From assembly GCA_037127315.1 (NCBI GenBank), contig JBBBDQ010000421.1, positions 2,683,001-2,747,000 of the forward strand: a stretch of DNA of 64,000 bases. The letters are read 5' to 3'. Source of the DNA: Ascarosepion bandense (Eukaryota > Mollusca > Cephalopoda > Sepiida > Sepiidae). Every line of letters starts with the position of its first letter. The stretch's first letter is position 1. The notes under the pieces were generated by a model that saw only the letters and a program-made list of their open reading frames with translations, had not been told where the DNA came from and made no database searches. Of this stretch, positions 10,673 to 22,245 are shown in pieces. The translations under genes and the position numbers were made by a program.

Positions 10673-11398
10673 TATGTACGAGATCCACTTGGCTTTGAGA
10701 TCCTATAGATACGAGACCTCTATGAGGGAACATCCATTTACCTGGATTCATGGTAATACAAGGTCTGATCAGCGATAATGAAATGTAACTTGTTTGTTGT
10801 TATTATTATTAGTAGGATTACTTGTAATTGTAGCAGCAGTAGTAGTAGTATCTATTTATTATAAATGACTATGATTTATTTGTAATTAAATAGATAATCA
10901 AGGCACGTTATAGCTCCAGATTTGCTGAATTGATAGCACAAGTCAAAATAGAAGCATTAAAAGTGCCTGAATTTTGGGATGAGTAATTATTATTTAAATT
11001 AATTACAAGTAAATTATTGCTCTCGTCTTTGTTGAATTTATCACAACGGAGCGGCTGATGTACCCTTGAAACTTTTACTGCTACCACCACTACTGTACTC
11101 TTATGACTAATAATAACAAAGATAATGATAATAATTTCCTCGATTCATGAAATATGCTTGTCAACCAGGATAACAAACTTCGTTGAAATCGACCGACGGA
11201 TTACTAAATTGAACTTGTTTCTCTTTCTCTCTCTCTCTTTCTTTTATTGCGTTTTGCATAAAACATCCTCGCCTAATCACTATCTTATGTAATTGTTCGC
11301 ATAAATTGATGTTATTTTGAAACATTTCCATAGCAACATTACAAAAATGATTTCATTTCCATGAAAAAGATTCATAGAAAATTTTAGGATGTCATTTT
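10673..11398. other. Unassigned, short trinucleotide tracts
   Basis: Contains imperfect TTA and AGT tracts (10800-10850) and a CT tract (11222-11245). A minus-strand 60-residue frame at 10908-11090 has no recognisable domain. Confidence 0.5.
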
Positions 11399-11399
11399 C

Positions 11400-11743
11400 G
11401 TGTTTTATTACCGTTTCGTCACGTCGCTTTGCAGTGTAGGCGATCATGGCTCTTAGCTGAGAGCCATTTTATCTGTGAATTATCTTTGGCAATATAATGA
11501 AGTGGCTTCTTGTTGCTTTCTCCATGGTTTTCAGATTAGAGTTGTCCACCTAGATTATATGTCACACAACGCCATAAAGTTCAGTGCAATCTACTATTTG
11601 ACTCATAATTTGGACGGAGAGAGATGAAGTCATTCTTTTCTCAAGAGCATGAGTGGGGATGTAAATGCAGCAGGGGAGGCTGATATTCGAACTCAGATCA
11701 CTGATTTCATTTTCTGCCTTGATAACCATTACGCTACGCCATG
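11400..11743 (-). mobile_element. tRNA-derived SINE, minus orientation
   Basis: On the minus strand TGGCGTAGCGTAATGGTTA (A-box type, from 11741 down) is followed by GAGTTCGAATATC (B-box type, complement of 11682-11694). The body then ends in ATGATCGCCTACACTGCAAAG and an A-rich tail near 11400. Spacing of the two boxes (about 45 bp) fits a tRNA-like head. It is a different SINE subfamily from the copy at 10415, though both carry ATGATCGCC in the body. Confidence 0.7.
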
Positions 11744-11759
11744 TTTACACATACGGCAT

Positions 11760-13232
11760 TAAAAGTTCAAATCGGTTTTAAAGTGTTATTTTTAAGCCGT
11801 GTTAATTCTCAAATTAATCCGTTTTTCTTTTTACTCAAACATCTTGCCTTGAAATATGATTAACACGAATGGATTGCACAATTTAATTAAATAATATCAA
11901 AATAAACATTCATTTTGCTGCAATATTGGAATTTACCTACGTTTTTTAGAAGTCTTATATAATGAATGACCTAACCGGTAACAAGGAGTCTGGTTGTTAT
12001 TATTTATAGGCAGAAACTAAAACGTTATTTTATTTGGCTGAATTCTAATAACAACACTCAATAAATATAATTACTATTAAACAAAACAAAACTAATTTCC
12101 AAGACGAAAATTTATGTTTTTGTTTTGTTGAGAAGTATGACAACATAATTTATCAGATTGAAATGAAATTTTTAAATTTGATATTCACTGGGATACCGCC
12201 AATGAACTATATAATATTCCTGTTCACCATGAGTTGAATATGCAATTTTTCAGGGAATATTATCCATTTCTATTCTTGATATTCATGCTATACACAACTG
12301 ATTTTCTCTAGTTACGAACATGGTATTTGAATATAATTTACTAAACGGTTAATAGTAGCTTTCTATTTAATAATAGTTTGATAACTGCTTATGTTGGTTT
12401 CGAGATACGATAAATGTGCGATTACTGGTTTAGAAGCGTGTTATTGAATAGATATGCAGTAATGGTTGCTCCGGTAGCACGGATCATCCGGTATTCATGG
12501 AAATAAGGGAGCCAGAAAATCGGTGGTGCACTTGTACTACAGAAACTAAGCAATTTGTGAATTGAAGCGAAAACAAGAGATTTTCTTTATGTCATAGAAA
12601 TGATCTTTACGCACAAATATCCACTTTTACACTTGATAGTTATTCATATTATTTTAGAAAATAATAGCCATTGAGAAGGGCTGGTCATCATCTGTCTCAT
12701 CTTACACTTAGCTACCCACAATCATTGACGCCAAAAGCTACACTACACAAAATATCATTACTTACCATTTTTACTAAACCACCATCATACCTCAAAACAT
12801 TTATAAAATCTTAATTCCCATAGGTACAATTTGGCTGTTGGGGAGAAAAAATAACAGCATTTAAAAATGAAAACCATAATGAATATTTACAATATACATA
12901 ATACGATATATACAAAAAAATTAAGTAAACTGATGTTAGTAATACCCCCCCCCCCCCCACCAATTCTTAATTGTGATAGAAGTATCGGTTAACTGGACGA
13001 AATTAATGTGGGACTAGGATGAATTAAAATCAATCATTCGACCAACACAAAACTAAACACTCTTTCAGATACGGCAACAATTACAAAAGAACACACTCGA
13101 ATAAAGAAAAATGTGCCACATCCAATAGAAAACTAACATTTCATTTTTGTTCACCTAACGTGGGAGAGGATGGGAAATTAAACTAAAGAAAGTAGGACGA
13201 AAATAAAAGTGGTCAATGAGCATACTTAGTTA
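11760..13232. other. Unassigned AT-rich sequence
   Basis: No recognisable gene or element. A run of 12 cytosines lies at 12947-12958. Confidence 0.5.
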
Positions 13233-13234
13233 AG

Positions 13235-13640
13235 TTTCTTTTCAATCATATCACCCCGAGCAAGGCGGTAACGCCACTGATGTGCAGGGGGCTACATAAT
13301 AGTAAAACAATTAAATAGAAGAGAGTGATGAGAAAGACGAATCAGTTAGAAAGGAGCAATAGAAGGAGGGGAATACAGGTGTGATGACAGTTGCAGAGGT
13401 GGAGAGAAAGGAAGGATATACAGGGTGGTGAAGAAAGAACTAGGGTCAAGTGGTTAAGATATGACTATTGACCTTGCATTTAAATTCCTGAAGGTTGTAA
13501 CCGTCAGGAAAGCAGAATAAGGAAGCCAGTTCTACAGACAGGAAATGCGAGAAAAAAAAAGCTGCATTAGTAGAACTGTCGTCTGCATTTGGTTGATCTA
13601 ACTGTGAATGGGTGAGACCCAGTTGCCAGTCATGCAAAAG
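13235..13640 (-). mobile_element. Jockey/CR1-like LINE, 3' end fragment
   Basis: The complement of GCCTTGCTCGGGGTGATATG lies at about 13248-13270, next to the A-rich tail complement. Further in are the family's CCTGACGGTTACAACCTTCA region and LGLTHSQLDQPNADDSS. The 5' break lies at 13640, exactly where the palindrome-rich block starts. It most resembles the fragment at 52005-52425. Confidence 0.85.
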
Positions 13641-13745
13641 TTAATATATACCAAGTTAACTTGGTATAAAAGTTAATTTATTTAAGTTAATTTATAAATT
13701 AATTTATAAAAGTTAATTTATACCAAGTTAACTTGGTATAAAAGA
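13641..13745. repeat. Two identical 22-bp palindromes
   Basis: TATACCAAGTT followed by its exact reverse complement occurs at 13647-13668 and again at 13719-13740. The 50 bp between them are TTAATTTA-rich and partly self-complementary. Confidence 0.95.
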
Positions 13746-14725
13746 TTTAAAATAAAAAACTGAACCGCTCTATCTTGGGTGAGGTTGCTAATGTTTAATA
13801 CAGGGTTGTAATATCTTATGCCTAACCGGTATCAAAATACAACTCTGTCAGCTCCTTTCATTCTACAGATAGGCGCACCCACATTTTACCAAACTTTGGG
13901 GGTAGTCGTCATTTTCCCGTCATCTTAATTTTAACACGATGCTTAAAAAACAAGATCAATTGGGAAGAGGTAAACTTCTCGTCTCTATAGAATTACCTCT
14001 ATTTGCGTCGACCATATTAGGACTTGCGTAACACCTAGTAAGCACTAGAACACGTAGTGCTCAGCGTTAGCCAATAACCTTACCACATTACTATAAAAAG
14101 AACTGGTTTCAAGGATAAAGAATTTTCTGCACAGCATGCAAACCATGATGCCATCATCAAACTTGTACAACGGGCGTATGACCTTGCAGTAGAAGAAAGC
14201 GTAACCTATAATCTTCACGGACTCATGGCAGCGGACTACCCAAGCCCTCTGAAGAAAGATTTTTTGCCAACCCAGAGGGGCTTTCACATCACTACCCAGG
14301 TAATCGTTAATGAGGCATTTCAGCCCCAGCCCAAGTGAGCCTTCGGCTTTGTTAAACCAACCTCGCCAATCAGACCATCTTGAATTGACCCCTCACTAAC
14401 ACATGTTACAATGCCTTACTGAACAACAGCTGGACGTCGGAAAGGCCATTTGTCACACATAAGAGGAACCTGAGAGCTAACTGACATTCACGATAGAATA
14501 TGCACTCGCTTCAGAATAAACGGAGGGCCTCTTCCTTGCACGAGTACACACTTCTCAGGGACGGAAGGTTCTTACTGCCGTCTTTCTTTCAGAATGAACC
14601 ATTCCTATCAGCTTAAGAACATATTCGGTCTAGAAAGTCGACGCTAAGATTATATTGACAAATATATATAGGCATACCAAGAACTTCTTCAGAAGGTTGG
14701 AGGTAACATATCTCTCGACATGTCT
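13746..14725. other. Unassigned sequence
   Basis: Less AT-rich than its surroundings. A minus-strand 80-residue frame (14045-14287) is open but matches no family I recognise. It could be part of a degraded retroelement associated with the repeats at 14.7-15.7 kb. Confidence 0.4.
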
Positions 14726-14729
14726 TGGG

Positions 14730-15702
14730 AGCCTGTTTAGCTAGGTATAGGATAGTTATGTGAGTACCACCCTCTACCTCTCCCCTTTTCGGCCTTGTGC
14801 CATAATTTGTATATTTAATACGAATAAATATTGACACGTCTTGGGATCCTGCCTTTTCACAAGACTAACTGCATTAGAATGACATACGGGTGTGAAAGCA
14901 CGGAGAGTCGGTAAAAGAGAATTAGGTAGATATGAGAAGGACATACTTCCCCTTTTAAAGAACGATTTTTCCGGGACCACAGATGAACTTTGCCCTTTAC
15001 CATCTCCTACTCCTCCGACTAATTCATTTCTAGCAAGAAATCGGGAACACACAAGACGCCGACTATCTTCACCGGTCTGTCCCTCCAGAGGAAATACCCG
15101 GGAAGAGAAACTCACTTCCACCCGTTCTCAGACTATATCGCGGGACTTTCGCTCCCATCTGCTCTAGCCACCTTCAGGAGGAAATTATATATTGTACATA
15201 AATACATTTTTATTGTCATGGGGTTTTCCCCCACTTTTTTTAGGTGTCCCTTTGTAAGTTTGTGGTATTGTGGTGTATGACGGATTGGGAGCTGATGGAT
15301 GGGTTCTTTTAGTGATTGTGCAAATTGTAATTAGTAAATGGGTTGTGATAGTGTTTATCTAGGTATAGGATAGTTAAGTGTGTACCCACCTTTACCCCTC
15401 CCCTTTTCGGCCATGTGCCACAATTTTGTATTTTTATACAAAATAAATATTGCCATCTTCAGGAGGAAATTATATATTATATTGTACATAAATAAATTTT
15501 TATTGCCCCTGGTAAATATGTGGTATTGTGGTGTCTGAAGGATTGGGAGATGAAGGATGAGTTCTTGTGGTGAATGTGTAAATTTTAATGGGTCGTGATA
15601 GTGTTTTGCTAGGTATAGGATAGTTCAATGAGAATCAACCTCTTTTCGGCTTTGTGCCACAATGTTTGTATTCTCTACAAGAATAAATATTGCCACCTTC
15701 AG
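14730..15702. repeat. Tandem ~285-bp units with a thrice-repeated motif
   Basis: Unit 1 (about 15167-15452) and unit 2 (15453-15702) share CTTCAGGAGGAAATTATATA, GTGGTATTGTGGTGT, TAGGTATAGGATAGTT and TTTTCGGC...GTGCCA. The last part also occurs alone at 14735-14840. Each copy carries AATAAATATTG, which resembles a polyadenylation signal. In the complement, each copy has the order CTGAAG...GGC, an A/T hairpin, GGCCGAAA. Between the partial copy and unit 1 is an unassigned frame (14892-15167, plus) rich in R, S, T and P. Confidence 0.8.
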
Positions 15703-15714
15703 TAGGAAAAGTCG

Positions 15715-16562
15715 GCCAGATAGGCATCAAACTGAGTAGGTTTCATACCACGATCCCTCGTGAACAGATCCCGAAAGTAGTCACAAAGTTTAGCTTATGC
15801 TAGCGTTTGTAGTTACAGTCCGCTTATCCGGCAATGTGACGCACACGAGATACGTATTGAACGCATTTCTGATTTCCTACACATAGAGTTCAGCGGACAT
15901 ATTCGTTGCTTCAGGAGTCATTCTTTTTTTTATCTAGCCCTAACTACAAGAGCTTGATTTTTCTTAAAAAGCAAGGAGACCAGCTCGGCCCTAGCTAATG
16001 CTACTACCCCGCCATCACTATATTAATCACTCGATCAACTTTTGCCTCGTATGCCGTTTGTGATGCTAATCGGCCTAGATTGAATCGGCGACTATAATAG
16101 AAGCAAGCAACCTAACTTTAGATTATAATATATCCCACCACAACACACATTAATTCCCGCTGTAGCATTAGTAGAAGCTAGGCCTGGAAACACCTCATCG
16201 AAGCTGAATTCCTCCTATTAGTCCAAGATACTACTACCTCCCGAAGGTGCTCATTACAATATTTATCGACAAGACCAAACGTGTCAATAAAGTCCAAAAA
16301 TGGCTTGACATCCGGGTTGTTAGTTCCTGATTTTGCCCTTATGCGATCTAACTCGAGGTAAAGGATGGCATTCCAATAGGATGGTTAAAACTAGCTGACG
16401 AGATGTTGTCAAAAACAGCTTTATCCACCGAAAAAAACCAGGCCGCTTCGCATGGTCCTTAGGCGCATTAGCTCCAGTGAGACAAAGAGACTTATCCTTT
16501 ATGGTAACATCCAGTACACAAAGCTTGTCTGCGGGATCTGCAGATAAGCAAAAATAAGACAA
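15715..16562 (-). pseudogene. LINE apurinic-type endonuclease and linker, relic
   Basis: The first 80 codons (16562-16320) include LCVLDVTIKDKSLCLTGANA, PKDHAKRPGFF and IKLFLTTSRQLVL. This corresponds to the family motif DV..KDK.FRLVAVYAPNDH..RP.FFR.I.PFLTTSRR, the middle of an apurinic/apyrimidinic-type LINE endonuclease. Further fragments follow out of frame: a GLAST..AGINV..GG region, and near 15715-15790 RDLFTRDRGMKPTQFDAYLA, which resembles the segment just before the RT of such elements. The catalytic GDWNA segment is frameshifted. The RT is absent, and the element stops at the tandem repeat array. Confidence 0.65.
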
Positions 16563-16870
16563 AAAACACGAAAAATAAAAATGTCCGCCGATACAAACGA
16601 ATGAATAAAGATGGAAAAGTAAACACTAAAAAAACAACAAAAAAAAAAACATTAAAATAAAATTTTAAAAAATTTCGAGCAAAAATAGAATATAAACAGT
16701 GTATATTGAGAAAAAGGTTCGCTGAATCAGATGATGAAATAATAATAAAAGTTTAGAAATATATACACTAAAAATTACATAATACGAAAAATTAAAGGTT
16801 CGCCTTATGAAAGATAAAAATACAAACTTATTAAAACAATAGTCTTGTATAACTAAGATACACTAGCGAA
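16563..16870. other. A-rich unassigned sequence
   Basis: A-rich with short A runs; no feature recognised. Confidence 0.5.
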
Positions 16871-16878
16871 AAAATAAA

Positions 16879-17495
16879 GGTAAATTTTCGTTTTAGGTCC
16901 TGAAGGCTTTTCCTCCTTCAAATTTATCCAAAATAGCATTATTTATGTGCAAATGTATATTCTGAACTCAAATCAGCAATTAGTTATTGAAGAAACTTTT
17001 TTATCTGAACGTCCAGAAAAAATCGAACTACATTTTGTCTCCTTACCTCTAACGCAGTCATGTAATTAACTGCTGAATGACTTTCCGCGTAGGACAACAA
17101 ATTTCGGTCTATTTTCGGCCGATTTACTTCCTGTAATGAAACTTCCGTCTACTTACTTCCTGTAATGAAAGTAATACGCGATTGTATTTCTACGCATATT
17201 ACTTTCATTACAGGAAGTAAATAGGAGGAAATTTCAGTAAAAGAAGTAAATCGGCCGAAATTTGTTGCCTACGCAGAAAGTGATTGTGCAGTTAAATACA
17301 TGACTTCGTGAGAGTTACGAGAGAAAAAATGTGCGAGATGTAGTTCGTTTTTTATGGACATTCAGATAAAAAAAGGTAGGTTTCAATAACTAATTGTTGA
17401 TTTGAGTTCAGTATATAAATTTGCACAGAAATAATGCTATTTTGGATAAATTTGAAGGGGGGAAAACCCTTCGGGACCTCAAACGAAAATTTACC
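16879..17495. mobile_element. 617-bp hairpin (foldback/MITE-like) element
   Basis: Two arms of about 300 bp are near reverse complements. The left terminus GGTAAATTTTCGTTT (16879-16893) pairs exactly with AAACGAAAATTTACC (17481-17495). Inner segments such as ATTTATCCAAAATAGCATTA and TTACTTCCTGTAATGAAAGT also pair with the right arm. The centre is near 17185. AAAATAAA flanks both ends (16871-16878 and 17496-17503), a perfect 8-bp candidate target-site duplication, although the local sequence is A-rich. There is no coding capacity, so it would depend on a transposase elsewhere. An 8-bp duplication fits hAT-like elements, but the termini do not settle the superfamily. Confidence 0.85.
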
Positions 17496-17734
17496 AAAAT
17501 AAAAACTAAAACATCGTGTTACTAACGAGGGAGTGAAAATTCAAAAAAGAAAATAAGCTAAGAAAATAAAACAAAACAAATATCCAATAAAAATAAAAAT
17601 TAAGTGAAATTAATAAAAATAAAGTTCAAAGTTCCAATGAAACAGGTACATACAAGCAAAAACAAGAAGACCCCCAAAAGACAGTAGCACCTCAGAAAAA
17701 CATCCGGTCACAAACAAAAGCTAGCCAAAAGTGA

Positions 17735-18012
17735 TCTTTAATGAACTCTGTATTTACCCAAGCCTCTCCACAAAAGTGGGGTGTGGCACAAGACCGATTT
17801 TATTTTGAGGTATTTCGAGCACGTACGCTCGGACAAAAATTCCCCAATGCGAGACCAGGTTCTCGTCTATTTAACCCGGACGAAACTATGTTCTTCCGCA
17901 AAGCCTTGTTTGAGTTCCTTTCTGTCCTAAGACAGTTTGTCCGAATAAAAGGTTTGGCAAATTCTGAATACAAACAGAGTTCTCTTGAATATATGCATTC
18001 ACGACAGATGCA
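17735..18012 (-). repeat. Dispersed repeat also at 34.7 kb
   Basis: The complement reads GTGGAGAGGCTTGGGTAAAT and TTAAATAGACGAGA, matching GTGGAGAGGCTCGGGTAAAT and ATAAATAGATGAGA at 34795-34885. The 91-residue plus-strand frame (17741-18016) therefore lies in a repeat and is not called a gene. Confidence 0.6.
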
Positions 18013-18019
18013 TTAATGG

Positions 18020-18610
18020 AATAAATGGATCATACCACTGTGTCATCGAAGAAAACATTTTAAAATTTTGTGCCATGTAGTATAGAATAATTGAAGAAAA
18101 CTAAATCACTTGTGCTGAGTTTATGGGAATTAACAAAGACCTTCATGTTTACTCGTAACTGAAAACCAATCTTGTATTTCACTTATAAAGAAACAATTGT
18201 GTTGCTGAATCATTTGTTCTTTCCTATGTGTTTAAGACAAAGGTGGTAGTAGCAACAATCTATTTTAGTTTATTTTACTTGGAATTATGGTGATATTTTT
18301 TAATACGCAGTTAATACCCAACTAGTAGACTGAAGGACAGGCTTTTCAAATAAAGTAAATTACTATTTCGCTGGTTAGTAAATTAAAAGATAACTTTTAG
18401 AATTTTGAGATTAGACATCGTTTGATTGGGTAGTAATTATATTGATAAGCCAATCGAAGGTCAGGAAAATATTAGATTAAAGTTTTAAGCAACATAAAGT
18501 AAACATCTTAAATAATTCACGCCTCCACGATGTTCTACAAACTGGTAATATGTAAAGACTTTGTTCTGCCTGTATGTTTTAATAACATAACGGAAGAAAA
18601 ACAGAATTTA
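18020..18610. other. Unassigned AT-rich sequence
   Basis: No recognisable feature. Confidence 0.5.
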
Positions 18611-18619
18611 TATAGGATC

Positions 18620-18705
18620 AGAGTACTTTTTTTTAATCATATCACCCCGAGCAAGGCGGTAACGCAACTGATGTGCCGGGGGCTACGTAAGAGTGTAAAG
18701 ATTAG
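18620..18705 (-). mobile_element. LINE 3' terminus only
   Basis: The complement of GCCTTGCTCGGGGTGATATG with its A-rich tail, followed by the 3' UTR start shared with 13235-13300. Only about 85 bp of the LINE remain before the minisatellite. Confidence 0.85.
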
Positions 18706-19068
18706 AGGAGAGAAAGCCGGAAACCACATCCTAAACAGGGAACAAGGGATGAGCCTCTACACCTGTTCAATAGACGTGGGTGGAGTGTGAACTGGGCGAT
18801 AGTTTAGTCTATCTACTCCAATTGAACAACAAAAAAAAAAACACATCCTAAACAGGGAACAAGGGATGAGCCTCTACACCTATTCAATAGACGTGGGTGG
18901 AGTGTGAACCGGGCGATAGTTTAGTCTATCTACTCCAACTGAAAAAAAAAGTGAAGATTAGAAGAGAAAACCGGAAACCACACCCTAAACAGGGAACAAG
19001 GGATGAGCCTCTACACTTGTTCAATAGACGTGGGTGGAGTGTGAACCGGGTGATAGTTTAGACTATAA
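18700..19068. repeat. Three ~118-bp minisatellite units
   Basis: Three direct copies (starting near 18700, 18842 and 18955) share CATCCTAAACAGGGAACAAG, GATGAGCCTCTACACCT, AATAGACGTGGGTGGAGTGT and GATAGTTTAGTCTAT. Units 1 and 2 end in A tracts. Unit 3 restarts with the LINE 3'-UTR sequence GATTAGAAGAGAAAACCGG, so the repeat unit includes LINE sequence. Confidence 0.92.
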
Positions 19069-19164
19069 ATTTAAAATATAGAACCAAATCTTAAGATAGT
19101 CTATATGAATTGTGTATATTGGACTAAAGCTGACAAAATGAATGTCAAAAAGAAACATTCTGAT

Positions 19165-19795
19165 GTAACGCTTTTTCTCCTTCAAATGGGTTAAATGATG
19201 TTTGTATCTGGTCGGGTGCTCCTCCTATCCACCTAGGTGTCCTTGAAAAAATCCAACGGAGAATCTGTAATGTGATAGATCCCGACATGGCAGCTCGGAT
19301 ACAGTCACTTTCTCACCGGCGCAATGTGGCTTCCCTGTGTATCTTTTACAAATACTTTCACGGTTTCTGCTCCGATGAACTTAGCTCACTGGTTCCTCCT
19401 ATATATGAATTTACCCGAGCCGAACTAGGTCCCACCCTTTTATTGTGAAACCAATAAAATGTAAACGCAAATTCTACTCCTCAGCTTCTTTTCTCACACT
19501 TCCCGCCTGTGGGATTCCCTTCCATTTATTTGCTTCCCCGACAGCTACAATCTCCAAGAATTTAAATGTAAAGTCAATAGTCATCTCCTATCTCACTAAC
19601 CTGCATCCTCTCTCTCATGCTCCTTTCTCTGTCCACTTCACTCTCATCAGTATTCCAATCCTTCTCTTACCCACTTCCTGACACCTCCTATAACCTGTCA
19701 CTCTTTCTCATAACTTTCCTCCTATGTAAACCCCTGCGCACCAGTGACAGTAAAATGCCTTGCTTGGGGCGATATGATTATATAAAAAAAATTGA
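19165..19795 (+). pseudogene. Jockey/CR1-like LINE C-terminus and 3' end
   Basis: The plus strand encodes SGAPPIHLGVLEKIQRRICN, IDPDMAARIQSLSHRRNVAS and CIFYKYFHGFCSDELSSLVP. This is the C-terminal region of the family, open until a stop near 19449. The last block (SFLTLPACGIPF in another frame) and the 3' UTR follow, with GCCTTGCTTGGGGCGATATG and an A tail near 19790. One frameshift or deletion separates the two coding parts. The left end is a 5' truncation in the segment before SGAP. Confidence 0.88.
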
Positions 19796-19799
19796 CAGA

Positions 19800-21085
19800 C
19801 AAGACGATTTCATGCTAGCACAACCATCTACGGCTCCAAAAATGTTCCGTCAACCCACTTTCACTTACAAGGCTTTGGTCAATCCGCGGTATGATTTTCA
19901 GACAAAAGTCTCTGCAGGCCGATAACAAGAAGTCACCTTCCTGACAAAACGACCATTGTGAGAGTCGAAATACGGTCTTATTGCCTGGTGGTTATAATTA
20001 AACATCAAAAGGATTACTTAAATTTTAAATTTCTAAGTCTGATGACTCCATTCAATTTATGTCCGCTTTTTTATCGTTGTTATTTTAGAATTCTCCCACA
20101 TTGTAATAGCAGAAGTTGTTTTAAAAGGTGGAATGCTGTATTAACTTCAATGGAAATGTACTAAGGGAAAATAATAAATTAATGTACTTCCTATAAATTT
20201 TCGATTTAATAATTATTTTTTAATTAGAACTGCATTTTTTTTACTTAACTCAAAATTATACACAAACTCATCACGATGAACGACTAATGTTTTGAGTGTG
20301 TTCTTTGTTAAACGATCGCTTTTGTATTTATCTATTTTTTATCAGAATCGGTACTGTAAATTCCCGTTTCGGGTTTTTGGTTAGTATTATTTATTTTGTA
20401 TTAATTGAAGCTCTTATTGTTTTAGAAGTAGGTGGAACCAATTTTATATTAAGATGAGATAAATTCTTTTCAATTAAACTTGGTATATTATGCGTTTAGT
20501 ATTATTAATATTATTTATTTTTCAAGTTTCATAAATTTCAGAGTTTTTCTCTTATCATTACATATGAAATTATTAAGATACTGCAGTTGTTTTAAAGTAT
20601 GTTCAGTCTATTTAACTTCATTTATGTAAATGTTGAGGGCTACAAATTTTGAGTGTCCTTCATTTGAATCTGATAATTATTCTGGAATTTATTTTGTTGT
20701 TATAGTGAAAATAGAAATTTATGAGATCATTTTATTAGGAGAATTAAGATAGATATTTATTTCCAGAAAGGTAATGTTTTCATCGTTATGTACTTAAGTA
20801 AATTTTATTATACGTTCAATGTTGTTTAGTTTATTTACAAAATCCGGCAATATTGTTTTGTAAGAAATTATTAATGAAATCTCATTAATATATCGGAAAT
20901 ATGTTGATTGTTTAGGTAAAGTACCGGATCATTTTTTAGAACAATGCCCCAAGTAATACAGTGTCATATTTTATTACCGTTAAAGATCAGGATCGATAAA
21001 TTTGTTACTACTTAAAAAGAACAAAACTCGGCAGCATAAATGAATAAAAGACGTAAGCAACGAAACAACCAGTTTTAGTTCATCA
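19800..21085. other. Unassigned AT-rich sequence
   Basis: No gene, tRNA-like box or repeat was recognised. Very rich in TTTA-type words. Confidence 0.5.
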
Positions 21086-21089
21086 GGAC

Positions 21090-22245
21090 TAATTTTTTTT
21101 AATCGTTTTCCCCTAAGCAAGGCGGTACAGCCACTGGTGCGCAGAGCGCTACATAAGAGAAGAGTGAAAGTTTAACCAGGGGAAGAGGGAAAGACGGACC
21201 AGTTACTGGGGTGTCAGTGAAAAGGCAAAAGAGGTATGGGAATACCTGTGTGAGAACAGTTACGATGGTAGGAAAAAGGAAAAAGAACAAGATACACGAG
21301 ATGACGAGGAAAGTATGAAAGAAAGACTGGAGTCAAGTGGACGAGAGATGGGAATTGACGTTGCATTTAAATTCTTTAAGATTGTAGCTGTCAGGGAAGC
21401 AAATATACGGAAGGGAGTTCCACGGACAAGAAGTACGAGAAAGAAAGCTGTTGAAGTAGAAGTGGTATTTTGTTGGTTTAACTGTAAAAGGGTGGGACCT
21501 TGCTGCCAGTCTGGTTGCTCGAGTAAATTCTTGAGGAGGGGGCACCAGTGATCTAAGCTCGTTGGAGCAGAAGCCATGAAAATATTTATAGAATAGACAG
21601 AGGGAAGCCATATCCCGCCGGTGTGAAAATGGCTGGAGCCGAACTGCCAGATCGGGACCGATCACGTTACAGATTCTCCTTTGGAGCCTGTCGAGAACCC
21701 TGAGATAAATGGCAGGAGCGCCCGACAAGATATGACAACAGTATTCAATGCACAGTCGGATGGCTGATTTGTATATGTCTAAGATGAACTCAGGCGGGAA
21801 AAAATTCCTAGCAGTGGATTTAGCTATTGATTCAATGTAATGGTTCCACTTGAGGTCGGAGTAGAGAGTGAGGTGGAGAAGACGAAGAGTATTGCTTTCA
21901 GGGAGACTCGCTTGGTTTATGCTGATGAGAGGTAGGAGGGATTGCTTGTGGTGGTTGAAAGATAGCAGTGTTGTTTTAGAAGCATTAAAATTTACAGACT
22001 ACTTCTTAACCCAGTCTACCACAGAGTGGAGGTCTTTCTCGAGAAGGACAACGAGGTTATCTTTGACCGCCTCGCCAGATTTCTTACTGAGGCGGAAGCA
22101 AATACCTACTTGGGATTTGATCACGTCAGGGAGGTTGTTTATGAAGATCAGAAAGAGCGTCGGGCCTAGGATAGAGCCCTGGGTGACACCAATGTTCGTA
22201 TGGTAGGATGAGGAAACTTGCCCATTCAAGACGACTAACAATACT
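21090..22245 (-). pseudogene. Jockey/CR1-like LINE with catalytic box deleted
   Basis: From the 5' side the minus strand reads VVLNGQVSSSYHTNIGV, TQGSILGPTLFLIFINNLPD (RT motif B), IKSQVGICFRLSKKSGEAVK, LEKDLHSVVDW and the thumb region. The C-terminal frame 21333-21728 follows (SGAPAIYLRVLDRLQRRICN; LCLFYKYFHGFCSNELRSLV; SCPWNSLPYICFPDSYNL). In other copies motif B is followed by YADDTTIY. Here the text runs from SQVG directly into LSKKSG, so the catalytic YADD segment is gone. The C-terminal 131 codons are uninterrupted. The 3' end is the complement of the family terminus, next to an A-rich tail at about 21090-21120. Confidence 0.9.

Noticed and set aside
17741..18016. 91-residue ORF with protein-like composition
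   Set aside because: The interval is a dispersed repeat related to 34640-34925, and no domain is visible.
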